Of a DNA stretch of 27,360 bases, positions 18,100 through 27,360 are shown piece after piece (positions within the stretch are counted from its first letter, which is position 1; every line of letters starts with the position of its first letter). This stretch comes from Chara braunii (lineage: Eukaryota; Streptophyta; Charophyceae; Charales; Characeae), in contig BFEA01000006.1 of NCBI GenBank assembly GCA_003427395.1, forward strand, positions 1,861,635 to 1,888,994. Reading direction: 5' to 3'. The position numbers and the translations under genes were made by a program. The notes under the pieces are model-generated. The model was not told the DNA's origin. It worked only from the letters and a program-made list of their open reading frames with translations, and ran no database searches.

Positions 18100-18450
18100 G
18101 TCCCATAGTTTTCGAGCGCAGAAATAGGTAATTGTCGCGCGCATGGGTTAACATAAATCCGCGCGGACGCAGAACCTACGCATACCGACCAACGATGTGG
18201 ATTTGCGTAAGCAATCATGATGTCGGCGCATTATGTGACACCCATACCCAAGTGGCCTCTTTTGGGCCATGGGGTCGCTCTCGACGCTCAGGCGTTGGCT
18301 GAAGCACGCGCTAAGTGGGGGTAAGCCTTTGGCGAGCGCAGAACCGGCCTGAGGGCCTTACCACCTTCTGCACCCTGAGGTGTCCTAAAGGGTGCGGGGT
18401 AAGATGGTCCCTAGGGCAGGAAGGGGTTCAGAGCAGTGGTGAGCTGTCTG
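18100..18450. repeat. Hairpin-rich block, copy 3 of 3
   Basis: A tandem relative of 17470-17850 in copy B. It shares TTGTCGCGCGC, TTAACATAAAT and GCGTAAGCAATCATGATG with 345-500. Its prominent hairpin is GCACCCT/AGGGTGC (18370-18395). Copy A shows only one such block where copy B has two. Confidence 0.5.
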
Positions 18451-19209
18451 GCGCACTACAAGCGACACGCTAATCCTTCCGCCCGAAACTTTATCGTTCC
18501 ACCAAAAGAATCTACAACAAGGAAAAAGAAAAAGCGAGTACTTGACGCTGAAAGGTGAAAACCTGATTACCCGTGTGTACGCCCACTCTGACTATCACTT
18601 TATCAGGATGGGAAAAGACACTCTCACTCAACCAAAACGTTGTGGGGTAGTTCACTCTCCCGATAGTTGGGTGGTTTGCTCATTTGAACTCAAGACATAA
18701 TCATTGACCACATATTTAATCGAGTTCCTCCCATACATACCTGCATTCATCCGACATTCAAACAACATCACACACACTGAAGGGGTCAACGTTTTAGCCT
18801 TCTGCGGCTCATACCCTGCCTTATGCCCACAAGCCTAACCATTTCCCCACCCAACCTCAACAAAAGTACTCAGTCTTTACGAAATTGTCATTTATAAAGA
18901 ATCTGCATGAAAACCTTAAGAAAGCATAAAACCCGGCAAGGGTTAGGGCCTTAGGTTGAGAAGCAGAAGATACAGAAAATCTGAGTCATAAACCAACGAA
19001 TCGACAACCGACCTGTTATAAGTGATAATAGAAGAGTGATCCTTTCGTAAAATCGGGCCGAACAATTTAAACCTTCAATCGAATTTGAAAACCTGCATCA
19101 CAGTACAGGTCAAAGAGAGCCACTACTATGTTCACGCCAAGTGGAGAACATGCTCCAGCTCATAGCCTAAGTCCTCTACTAACCTCACTTACAGTCTCCC
19201 TTATTGATA
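18451..19209. other. Gene-free segment, homologous to 922-1560
   Basis: No supported ORF. Clear patches of similarity with copy A include CATACATACCTGCA, AACCTCAACAAAAGTACTCAG and GGGCCTTAGGTTGAG. Confidence 0.6.
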
Positions 19210-19440
19210 CCAAGTTACGAAAAAATTCGGCAGCATCTCCGCTACTCAGGGTGGATTGCCAAGTTTCTCATAGCCAGAAATACTCTAACTCCCTAAATTC
19301 TACAATATTTCGGTAGCGCTTCCCGTACGAAAAGTGTCTTTTCATAATTTATATGATCCCAAGGTTGACTAACTCTTTCAGATTTGTAGAAATTTTGACA
19401 CCACTTCCCGTAGGAACAGGAGGCTGTCAAGATTTATACA
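19210..19440. repeat. Three diverged units of the 124-bp repeat
   Basis: Units beginning near 19217, 19306 and 19387 carry TTCGGCAGC/TTCGGTAGCGCTTCCCGTA and TTATACAAAGCTG strings as in copy A. Units are shorter (80-90 bp) and fewer, so the array has contracted or never expanded here. Confidence 0.65.
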
Positions 19441-19811
19441 AAGCTGAAAACAGATAGACCAAGCAAAACTATACTTGAGACTAACTTCTGACACTTGCTT
19501 GGTAAGAGGAATCAGCAATAGTCTTCACGATCTCTAGATGAGATTGTGAGCTGACATTGATCCTAACTCTTAGCAGGGTCAGTCCTATCCTGCCCCAAGC
19601 TTCCCTCCCATCATTCATCTCATCTACCTATAGTTCCAGCTCTCGGCGAGCATCTAAAACAACTAACCTATTCAAAAGATGCCCCAATGTGAGAGCCCAA
19701 AGCATGCACAACCAAACATCTTTCGCAATCCCACATCATTTTTGAGCCAATTAGTTCGTTAAATCACTCAGTTCGTTTTTCATTTTCATGTCCCCCTTTC
19801 TTATGGCATAT

Positions 19812-21040
19812 GGTCAGACAAGGCCCTAACCTAAGGGTATGCCTGGCCTACCTAGGTAAACAAGTAAAGTACGCACAACTGGGCTGCCCTAACCTAAGGG
19901 TGTGCCCAACATAACATAAACTATATACATAAAGCATATGACCAAACTGCCCTAACCTAGCGGTGTGTCTGCCTTCTGCTTAACTGACGACCTGAAGCAT
20001 AAGGGTAGACTGCCCCAACCTAGTGGTGTGCCTAGCCAGCTTTAAACAAAGTTACATATGGCATAGGGTTAAACTGCCCCAACCTAGGGGTCTGCTTAAC
20101 CTGCCTAAATTACCACAAACGACAAATGGTTAGACCGCCCTAACCTAAGGGTACGTTCAACCCACAGAACATCAACGACAAGACCATATCACTAGGCCGC
20201 CCCAACCTAGGGGTACGCCTAGTTAGCCTATACAATTTAAGTCGCAAAAGGCAATGCGACCAGACCGCCCTAACCTAAGGGTACGTCTGGTCTGGTTGAA
20301 CAAGTACAACGACGTATGGCTAAACCGCCCTAACCTAAGGGTTCGCTTAGCCTCCGTAACAACAATTTAAGCAACCATGAATACTTGCACAAACTCTATG
20401 ATTTTCTCTCTTCTTAGGCAGAGAGTCAGACCTACCCAACCTAGGGAGACATCAAACTCCGCCTTTTGTTTAAAAGGGAAAATAAAAGAAAATTTATACT
20501 AACTCTCTGCCCCTTTGTTATCACGAGCATATGACTGAGCCGCCCTAACCTAAGGGTACGCTCAGCCTGCCCGAGTTACCTTCATTATACTCTTCATTCA
20601 TTTATCTTCTCTTTTTGTTCTACCCGACTTACTGACTGACTTTCCCAACCTAGGGTGCCCGGTCTATCAGAAGGTATAAGTTCAATAATATATACCAATT
20701 TCTATACTCTGGTTACCCATTTGGTTCATAGCTTATGGCTGAGCCGCCTTAACCTAAGGGTACGCTCAGCCTTATGCCTTTGTCCCCCTCAGAAGAAACA
20801 CACAGAATGGGGTCACGCAACCTAGCATGCCCTTGTTCTGTTTCAAGAACCCACAAAAGAAACATCAGGAAGCCAACCTTCCCAACCTAGGCCGTCCGGT
20901 TCCCTGTTCAGAAACCCTCAAAGAAACGGCGACTGAGCCATCCAACCTAGGGTAGGCCCAATCCTAAAAAGGTCATTCAGACAGCCCAACAAACAAAAAT
21001 AAACATAGCACTGAGTCCACACCAACCTAGGGGAACTCAG
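19812..21040. repeat. Hairpin array B (loop type AACCTA)
   Basis: About 16 short inverted repeats share the core CCCTAACCTAAGGG (or CCCC-AACCTA-GGGG), with flanking stems that differ but pair. Examples: TGGGC/GCCCA (19880-19908), GGTTAAAC/GCTTAACC (20067-20101), ACTAGGC/GCCTAGT (20191-20223), GACCAGAC/GTCTGGTC (20258-20292), GGCTAAAC/GCTTAGCC (20318-20352), GGCTGAGC/GCTCAGCC (20737-20771) and CTGAGT/ACTCAG (21011-21040). Spacing in the first half is 60-68 bp. Non-canonical positions include both A.C and G.T on the plus strand, so the transcribed strand cannot be decided. Later units are weaker. No coding potential. Confidence 0.85.
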
Positions 21041-21294
21041 CCTTGGGTTGACCCGGTCTAAGCATGCAAAACACCTTCCTCCCGCCTTCCCTCAATTCAT
21101 TCTGTCTAAATTCGCTCAAAGTAATATCTGATCTCTTATGTGTACTTGTTAATTTAACCTTTCACAAACGTGTCCTGACATACATAATTAAGTAAAACAA
21201 AAATAATGACCTTTCATAGTTATGTTCAGATACCCAAAGGAATACTGTAGTTAGGGGAAGGGATCACACGCGTCAACGGAAAGTATACATGAAG

Positions 21295-21535
21295 TTCCCT
21301 GCCTCCAGAACCCCGCCTGGGCTCCAGCAGAGCTCCCGCAATCGGTGAGGCGAACCTCCCACAGAGGCCTTGGTGCGGATTACGGGTTTCAATCCCGCCT
21401 GCCGCCTTCCTCTCGTAACCAAGAGACTAGACTTAGACTGAGAAAGGCAGAAAAAGAAGTATTTAGACTCTATGATACAAGAGGGGTGCGCTCAGACTCG
21501 CGGGAGAGGGTCTCGCAGTCTTCGATATCCTGAGG
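21295..21535. repeat. Conserved GC-rich block shared with 3770-4010
   Basis: The copy-B partner of the block at 3770-4010. CGGGTTTCAATCCCG replaces CGGGTTGCAATCCCG, and other small hairpins change in both arms. Confidence 0.6.
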
Positions 21536-22180
21536 GTCCCTCGACCGTCCTTCGTCGTCGCAGCAGTAACCCCTTGCAGAAGTCTCAGTCCCTCCCTATT
21601 CTCACAGTGTCCTTTTTCAGACCAATGTCGCTGGCGTACGCAGTAAGGGACGACGTTTAGCACCACAGCGGTGTTCAGCAAAGAACGACCCCATCCGCAG
21701 TAGCCCGTTTCAGCGAAGGACAGCGTGATAAGGAGGTACAACAAGGGTGTACCGCAAGGTAGTAACGTGCAGTAGTCCCAAAAGCACAGTAAACGCAGGT
21801 AACCAATCGTCTGCAACCACAAAAAATAACCCCGCAGCCCTCGGTTCCCGAAGCCACAGTCCACCGCTTGCTAAATATGGTAGCAACAACTTCCGCCGAA
21901 GCACCACAGACACAACAAGTAATGCATAGTCAATGGCACTAGTGCTGGCAACGGCAATACCGGACAGGTCGTGACACAGGTCTCAACAAATGGTCACGCG
22001 ACAGCCGTAGCTTCGTTTAGGTGCACACCGGTATCATCCGCCTTGATTGCAGTAACAGCCAATCAACCCTCAAATTATAGTGGTCGCATTCCACCGCTGT
22101 TTAGCTATGACTGCAGCGATAGACTTACATTAGCACAACATCGGCTGCAGGCTAGTAGCAATCCTCTCCTACGTTGGATT
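21536..22180. other. Gene-free, GCAGTAA-rich segment
   Basis: Many loosely spaced GCAGTA/CACAG motifs, and small hairpins such as GGTACA/TGTACC near 21736-21754. No family-like ORF. Confidence 0.4.
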
Positions 22181-22185
22181 GAGTA

Positions 22186-22545
22186 CACGTACGGGGGCTT
22201 CCCGTACAAAACGTACAGGTTATTTCTGTACAGGATCTGTACGGGAACCAGCACGTCTTGTACGCCCCCGATCGAGAAAGCAAAAAAAAAAAAAAAAAAA
22301 AAAAAAACGTCATCAAAAAAATCCGAAAAAAACTGTGTCATGCAACAACACAAAACAAGCAACATTTGGCTGAGCATCATCTTCAGATTCTTATTAGAAT
22401 TTGAGAAAAAAAATAAAAACAATACCGGATTAAAAAAAAATAAAAATAAAAGTAAAAATAAAAAACTCGTACTGGGCCCCTAACGTTCGAGTAGCGTACG
22501 AGTACAAGAGTACGAGTCCGTACTCGTACGAGGGTGCGTACAAGT
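22186..22545. mobile_element. Candidate non-autonomous element with GTAC palindromes
   Basis: Two clusters of short GTAC-centred palindromes (22186-22268 and 22465-22545, for example GTACGGG/CCCGTAC, CTCGTACGAG) flank an A-rich middle with an A26 run (22282-22307). The layout echoes the fold-back element at 13597-14463: subterminal motif clusters around an A/T-rich core and the shared string ACGGGGGCTTCCC. Exact ends and a target duplication could not be fixed. Confidence 0.4.
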
Positions 22546-24470
22546 GGCAATGTAGGTCCTCTCAGAACTCGATAATTAACAGCAACAACACTTCAAGTAA
22601 GCGTTAGTCCCTGTGGTCTGCACAGTGAGTCAGTGACAATCTTTGAATACCCAGCAATAGTTTGTTTAAAGCACCATCAGCAGCGCCCTCCGCGAAAGAA
22701 CAACAGTCTGATCAACCGGTAATCTCAAGCAAGATACCCGTACTTACAATGGTCCTGACTGGTCGCTTCTGCTGTACCATCCGTGGACCACCAAACTCAA
22801 GAACCCGTGGTAGTGCTGCCTGGATTTAATCAGCCCTATTGAATAATCAGCAGCTGCACTTTCGAGTGAGCTTGACAAGACAGCATCGCAGTCCCGAATT
22901 CAGCAGCTCCAACTGTTATGAAAATAGCGGTGGTCTGTCGGAGCACAAACCCTGTCTTTGATGAAACCACAGCTACCCAAGAAATCAGTCGCGAGTCGCT
23001 GTGACCCAAACTGCAGTCCCGCAGCAGTACCTTGAAAACACAGCAACCTAGCGTGCGCAACACCTACGAGCAATCAACTAGATACTGTGGCAGCCCACAG
23101 CACCGAGCCCCACTAGCGCATTACTACTATGCGAAATATAACAAGACACAACAACCTCCTCAAAGCTCAGTGTTTCATAACAGTTGTGTGCAGTAGCGGG
23201 TCTCGAAAATCGAACGACAGTAAACTGGTACTCGCTGGTCACTCAGCATCACCCGGTCGAGGTAACAACAACCTCCATAGTCAACCGAAATAGCAGCGAG
23301 ATACGTGCAAAAATCGACCCCTCAGAAGCAAAGAAATACGTGCTGGGACCATGTAACAACATATGAAATGGCTCCCACTGTCAATCCTGCAGTAGTACAA
23401 GCGATGGTTACCACAACTAATACAAGCAAGATGTCGCCTACAAAAGGCACAGGTAGATGTCGACTACATCCGACACAGACTGTGACCAGGCACGTGTTAT
23501 CATATCTGACCGCCTTAGTCAAACTCCTACTTTTAACAGTTTACTCCTGTCTCCCGCCTTTCTCACTTCCTGTCGACCTTGTATCCTCCTACCCTTTTGG
23601 GTGTACGTGGTCAGGCGGTGCTACCAGGTACACGTAATCACAACCCCTTCCCTTTGCTTACTCGGTACTCCGCTTACAACCGTAGTTCTCTCTCTCTGTC
23701 TCTCTCACTCTCTCTCTTTGCTCCCCTTGTTTGCTACCTTCGCGTTCGTCCGTGACACGGTCCGCCTTCTCCGAATCTAGCCCTTCTTACGACCAGATAC
23801 AGGTAATCTCCTAAGTTAGTTGATCCTTACTGTGAGCACGGGTACTAGCTCCTCGTCAGTGGGTAAGGAGAATGGAGGGGATTCACTGTGGGCAAAATGA
23901 AATTTGAATGAAAATGAACACATCGACCACCACCTACCACCTCGGCTGTAGTACTAGGACAAGCAATATTGACGACAGGGGTTACGAAATGAGTAACAAT
24001 AGGCCATGACAATTGTGTCGCCCACCAGGTGCGAATGTCGGCTTACAAAAGCGGCTTTGACGAATGCCGCCACGATTATGGTTCGCGTACAGTAGGCAGC
24101 AGGGATCTTACTCTAGATCGTGGAGAGGCATACCTTTATTGCGGCAGTCTGCTGCCGCACCGACCTTGATGTGGATACGCGACAGTGAATCTTACCGCTG
24201 GAACCTCGGCAGATACATCCGCATTCTCTCCTCCTCAGTGTATGTGACCGCGCCTATGGTTAGGTTCAAACAGCACTGACCCTTAGTGTCGCGTAGGTAC
24301 AATAAGCGTCATGGTGAGCATAACGAGGTGGTCACGTTGACGATTCGCCGAACAAGGTGACAAGCATGATCAGGCACCAGCTCCGTTCGGGTACTCTGTA
24401 ATCGTACAAACAAAAACCAATAAAAAAATGAACCTTGTGCTAAATCACGAGAATATACGCTGCAGTTCAA
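22546..24470. other. Gene-free segment
   Basis: CAG/AAC-rich sequence to about 23480, then pyrimidine-rich. It contains a CT-rich tract (23686-23718) and a hairpin GTGTACGTGGT/ACCAGGTACAC (23601-23633, one mismatch). Reading frames are short and featureless. Confidence 0.4.
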
Positions 24471-25160
24471 CCACGTAAGTTGTGCCGCAGCAGAAGGCTT
24501 CTTCCTTCGCCAGGATGGACAACACACCGCCCATAGGTAAGTCTAAGACCTCACGGTTCATCTCACGCTGTCTTTGTCGATAAAACGGCAGAATCAAGGT
24601 GGATCTTAAGCAAGTATATGAAAATATACACTGCTTTCAGCCATACGTGCAGAGAGGCTGAGAGCATCGCACTGGCCAACAGGTAAGTCTCCAGCCTTGC
24701 GACTCTGCCTCTCGTTACCTCCAATCAATGAGATAAACAACTCGAAACGTATCCTCCCGCTAGATCCGGGTGGATACACGGTCAAACACTTCGACACTCT
24801 CGAATAGCGCGATAGCCACCAGCAAAGACGTTGGCCATCAGGGCCATTACGTCGGCTGTCTTCGAAAGGAAGACGCAATGAACCCGATGACGAGCCCCAG
24901 CCTGAAGGTGCTGACCACCACCTCGACCCCGACGAGGACGATTCCGCATGGTGATATCAGCGATGTCGATCATGGAGATGGACTGAAACTTGAGGAGAGA
25001 TAGCGGCGAGCCACTTCCCCTGAGCAGCGCATCGCCCCACAGTAGGTCTCCAACCTTGCGGCGTCCCCCATGTCACTTCCGGTGATAAGATGAGAACCAA
25101 AAGAATCTTCCGTTGGAATATAGTTGGGTACATCAGCACCTTGCTGACTCCTCTCCCAGG
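24471..25160. repeat. Degenerate tandem repeats
   Basis: The phrase AGGTAAGTCTCCAGCCTTGCG-like recurs loosely at about 24535, 24682 and 25044 with similar following sequence (GTTACCTCC.. / GTCACTTCC.. then GATAA). Small hairpins include GTATAT/ATATAC (24614-24629). No ORF is conserved across units. Confidence 0.4.
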
Positions 25161-25199
25161 CGCATTTCCTCTTGCCTATTATGCATAATCCGCCACCCA

Positions 25200-25620
25200 A
25201 ACCTACAATCTGGCGCGCTACTTCTCTTTGCAATGCTTGAAAACCCCCATTTCAACTTTTACCTCGCTCAATTCCATGAAGGAACGAGCGAGATACCACG
25301 TTTTCCTTCTCGCTCGTCACCCATCACCTCTCTCGACTCTCCCGCGCAATCTTTCCTTTTCTAACTCTTCTTTTACTATTTCCTGCCTTATTCTGGCCGC
25401 GGATTCGGGCTCGCCAGCCCTCAAAACCCCCACGTAGACCCCTTCCTTTCCTAGTTCTATCACAAGTCCGAGCGAGCTATCCAACTTTCCCTCCGCCATC
25501 TCCGTCCTTTCCCCGCCGTTGCGTTCTTCTCTACCCACATGCACTCTGTGCCACGTCTCGTCCAAGTTCACTCTTTCTTTGCTACCCTCTACCTCGCCTT
25601 TGTGTCCGACCTGGCGTTAA
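25200..25620. other. Pyrimidine-rich gene-free segment
   Basis: C/T-rich on the plus strand, in the same relative position as 5180-5950 of copy A. The purine-rich minus frame (25317-25571) is compositionally driven. Confidence 0.4.
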
Positions 25621-25623
25621 CCT

Positions 25624-25642
25624 AGACACCACAGTGGTGTCG
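25624..25642. repeat. Perfect short hairpin
   Basis: GACACCA-CAG-TGGTGTC, a 7-bp stem with a 3-nt loop, in the segment just 3' (minus sense) of the U6-like sequence. Confidence 0.7.
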
Positions 25643-25789
25643 ACTGATGCAGTCAGTAGGATGGTGGTCATAGAGACCGACGTTTGCTATGATACCACAT
25701 AGTCTCACCGCGCCCCGCGCATTACCACCTACTCGAGAGTAAACAGCAGTCTAAACCTTTGAACACCTCACCCTTTTATACCTATCACC

Positions 25790-25803
25790 CTTGCGCAGGC
25801 ACC

Positions 25804-25835
<32 letters not shown>

Positions 25836-25853
25836 ACGGATGTCCCGAAGGAC
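25790..25853 (-). pseudogene. U6 snRNA-like sequence, conserved core, 3' end lost
   Basis: On the minus strand: GTCCTTCGGGACATCCGTTA, then AAATTGGAACGATACAGAGA with the ACAGAGA box intact, AGATTAGCATGG with the AGC triad, and CCTGCGCAAGG. After this the match stops: GATGACACGCA is replaced by GTGATAGGTATAAAAGGG. The core is nearly identical to plant U6, so it is younger or better preserved than the copy-A versions. No TATA box or upstream element is seen on its 5' side. It is probably a truncated U6 pseudogene carried by the repeat. Confidence 0.88.
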
Positions 25854-25881
25854 ATCGGCCAAAGGATAGCCCTGCTGTGAT

Positions 25882-26902
25882 ACCGCGAGACCGACCGGGC
25901 CCAGTCTTTGGGAAAAAATTGGTCCCTACTCATCAGGACTCATCTCCCGAATTTCAAACACAGGTCTGTATTTCAACAGTTCAATGGTGTGCCCATTGAG
26001 CCAGGCCCATGGGTCTCACGACCGGCCTTGTGACCGGTACCACCACGTCCCTTAGTGGGAATAAGAAAAATAAAATTAGAAATAGTAATAATTAATAAAA
26101 CTAAAAAAAAAAGAATAGGAAAAATCAATAAGAGGAGGGGAATCGTAGGCGCTTGCCCTCGGCCCCGCCTTACGGGCCCGCGGTCGGATCCCCCAACAAA
26201 ACTAAAGGGGATAGTCCCACGGGACCCTCGACCCCTCAGTTTTTGCTCCGTAGCGCTCCTCCGCTCCTCCAATGCTGGTTGATGGTCTCAATCCCGGGAT
26301 CTACTGGCTGAAAGTTCAGTACCTTAACCAATAGGGCTAAGCCCAAGCCTGACCCTAACACACGCAAATTCCTATATCAATAGTTATTCACAGCCTGGCT
26401 GGGCCTATAGTTAATGCACCAAGGTCGCCGCTTGCTCCGCCTTTTGGGCTTAAGGCCTCGCGATGCCGTGCTTTGCTGCCTGGGAGGACAGTTATTGCTC
26501 AGCTCACCACGCGCACTGCCCCGCCATACTGTGGCCGCGGGCCGAGGCTTTCATAGCCCTCTACACTTGTCAACGAGCCCGCTTTTACCCTTTTCGGTTG
26601 GAAAGACCCCGACTTTTGCTCATGTCGTACCAGGTTAAAACTTTCCTCGGCTCCCACCGTCGACACTTATTATAGTCTGACCTAGTACTTGCACACTCCA
26701 TACGGTGCGGCCCCAAAATGTCGCCTTCTTAGTAGGTCAACCAACAGTCTTCCCTTTTTTTGCAGCCTCAATAGTTAAACTCAGCGCTGACCGCGACTCT
26801 GTCAGCGTCTCCAAGGTTGCGACTTGCCTTGCTTATTTAAGATCCTAACGTACTCCTGGCTCGCACTTCCAAGTGAGATTATTGGTTTATACTGAGTAAC
26901 TA
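25882..26902. repeat. Repeat segment Q, second copy
   Basis: About 95% identical to 7485-8494, with the same abrupt borders. It contains SINE-like unit 3. The sequence on its left differs from copy A: here about 30 bp separate it from the U6-like core, while in copy A segment P intervenes. Confidence 0.85.
26050..26345 (-). repeat. SINE-like unit 3 (A box/B box head, T-rich tail)
   Basis: On the minus strand the A box TAGCCCTATTGG is at 26339-26328 and the B-like box GGATTGAGACC at 26294-26284, starts 45 bp apart. The same body and T-rich tail as unit 2 follow (plus A-rich 26060-26125). Confidence 0.65.
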
Positions 26903-26930
26903 TCTGACTAGCCTAACGCGTGCCCTCAAG

Positions 26931-27106
26931 GTGCACGCCCACACACTCTCTGATTCAATCACAAAATGCGAGTGTCACTCCCACCTTTTGGGAGTTGGTC
27001 GTGGTCACCCAAAAATAGGACACTCTCTTGGATATTGTTGAAGCCGCATCTTGTGTGAGATGCAAAAATGTGCCCAAATATCCTTGTAAGGGTGTTCGGG
27101 CCGACA
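26931..27106. repeat. Repeat segment P, second copy
   Basis: It matches 7326-7484 at its two ends. The middle carries extra hairpins (ACTCCCA/TGGGAGT near 26977-26996 and GCATCT/AGATGC near 27046-27063). It lies to the right of Q, the reverse of the order in copy A. Confidence 0.6.
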
Positions 27107-27360
27107 GCGAGGCTCTAAGAAGCCTCCCTTATCGCCATAATAACATATATACTAGGTGATAAGAGTGAGCGAGATTCCGAGAAGCCTGCCTTATCACCGT
27201 GATAATATATATTAGGCGATAAGAGGAGCGAGGCTCCAAGAAGCCTACCTTATCACCATAATAATATATATACTAGGTGATAAGAGTGAGCGAGGCTCCG
27301 AGAAGCATGCCTTATCACCGTAATAATATATACTAGGCGATAAGAGGAGCGAGGCTCTAA
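27107..27360. repeat. Tandem repeat, alternating 62/59-bp units
   Basis: Units start with GCGAG at 27107, 27169, 27228, 27290 and 27349, so lengths alternate 62, 59, 62, 59 (a 121-bp dimer). Each holds CTTATCACC/GGTGATAAG or a one-base variant around an AT-rich loop. The array runs off the window end. Confidence 0.9.

Larger units (their letters stand above)
17011..26746. repeat. Long repeat copy B (right), possible giant LTR
   Basis: It begins TGTCGAGC at the point where the leader and PBS of the element end, and matches copy A over its whole visible length in the same order. If it is the 5' LTR it would be about 9.7 kb, exceptionally long. Points against: only rough similarity to A over most of the length, an array-wide difference in the hairpin loop, and homology that continues to 26902, past the proposed end (A: CCGACA; B: CCAACA). 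It may rather be a related repeat into which, or beside which, the element lies. No intact gene inside. Confidence 0.5.

Noticed and set aside
19824-20771. CCCTAACCTAAGGG cores as degenerate telomere repeats
   Set aside because: The motif lies in hairpin loops and lacks tandem CCCTAAA units; the similarity is too short to mean telomeric origin.

Overview
This is a eukaryotic, repeat-dominated window with no intact protein-coding gene. It holds the minus-strand wreck of a Ty3/Gypsy-like LTR retrotransposon (about 8338-17010). On either side lie two long, related, same-orientation non-coding repeat regions: copy A (1 to about 8.3 kb) and copy B (17011 to about 26.75 kb). The host is most likely a green-lineage organism. 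The U6 snRNA-like sequences carry the plant-type 5' stem-loop (GTCC-TTCG-GGAC followed by ATCCG), and the gag/RT wording recalls elements I associate with the charophyte Chara. That species guess rests on memory and is not proven here.

Retrotransposon, read on the minus strand from high to low coordinates: a PBS-like site (16992-17008), a leader, gag (16662-15803, frameshifted), a Pro-rich then Gly/Arg-rich tail with a CCHC knuckle (15286-15775), a gag-pro linker (15255-14469), a retropepsin with DTG (13591-13078), reverse transcriptase with YIDD (13077-12300), RNase H and a post-RNase H tail (12261-11299), and finally a 3' ORF with a coiled coil and a second CCHC knuckle (11400-9770). I see no integrase. 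The coding part is dead: several frameshifts plus at least seven in-frame stops, each one transition away from a sense codon. An 867-bp fold-back element (13597-14463, with an assembly gap in its centre) sits in the protease leader and is flanked by the duplication ATCCA.

Copies A and B are collinear but only loosely similar over most of their length (roughly 65-75% by eye). Each runs through the same series: a GC-rich block, hairpin-rich blocks, a block with 124-bp-type repeats, a long array of short hairpins, a GC-rich block, pyrimidine-rich sequence, U6-like sequence, then a SINE-like unit with tRNA-type A and B boxes. Within each hairpin array the stems differ from unit to unit yet stay complementary, while the loop is constant: AACTTAT-type in A, AACCTA-type in B. 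Near their right ends A and B share a 1.0-kb block at about 95% identity (7485-8494 and 25882-26902), far closer than the rest. A and B may be giant LTRs of the central element (TGTCG...CGACA ends, PBS-like and PPT-like neighbours), but their divergence and the homology past the proposed end argue against a simple LTR pair.

Most noteworthy: (i) U6 snRNA-derived sequences embedded, tandemly in copy A, next to tRNA-like Pol III promoter boxes; (ii) covarying hairpin arrays whose loop has been replaced wholesale between the two copies; (iii) the absence of integrase together with a 3' zinc-knuckle ORF.
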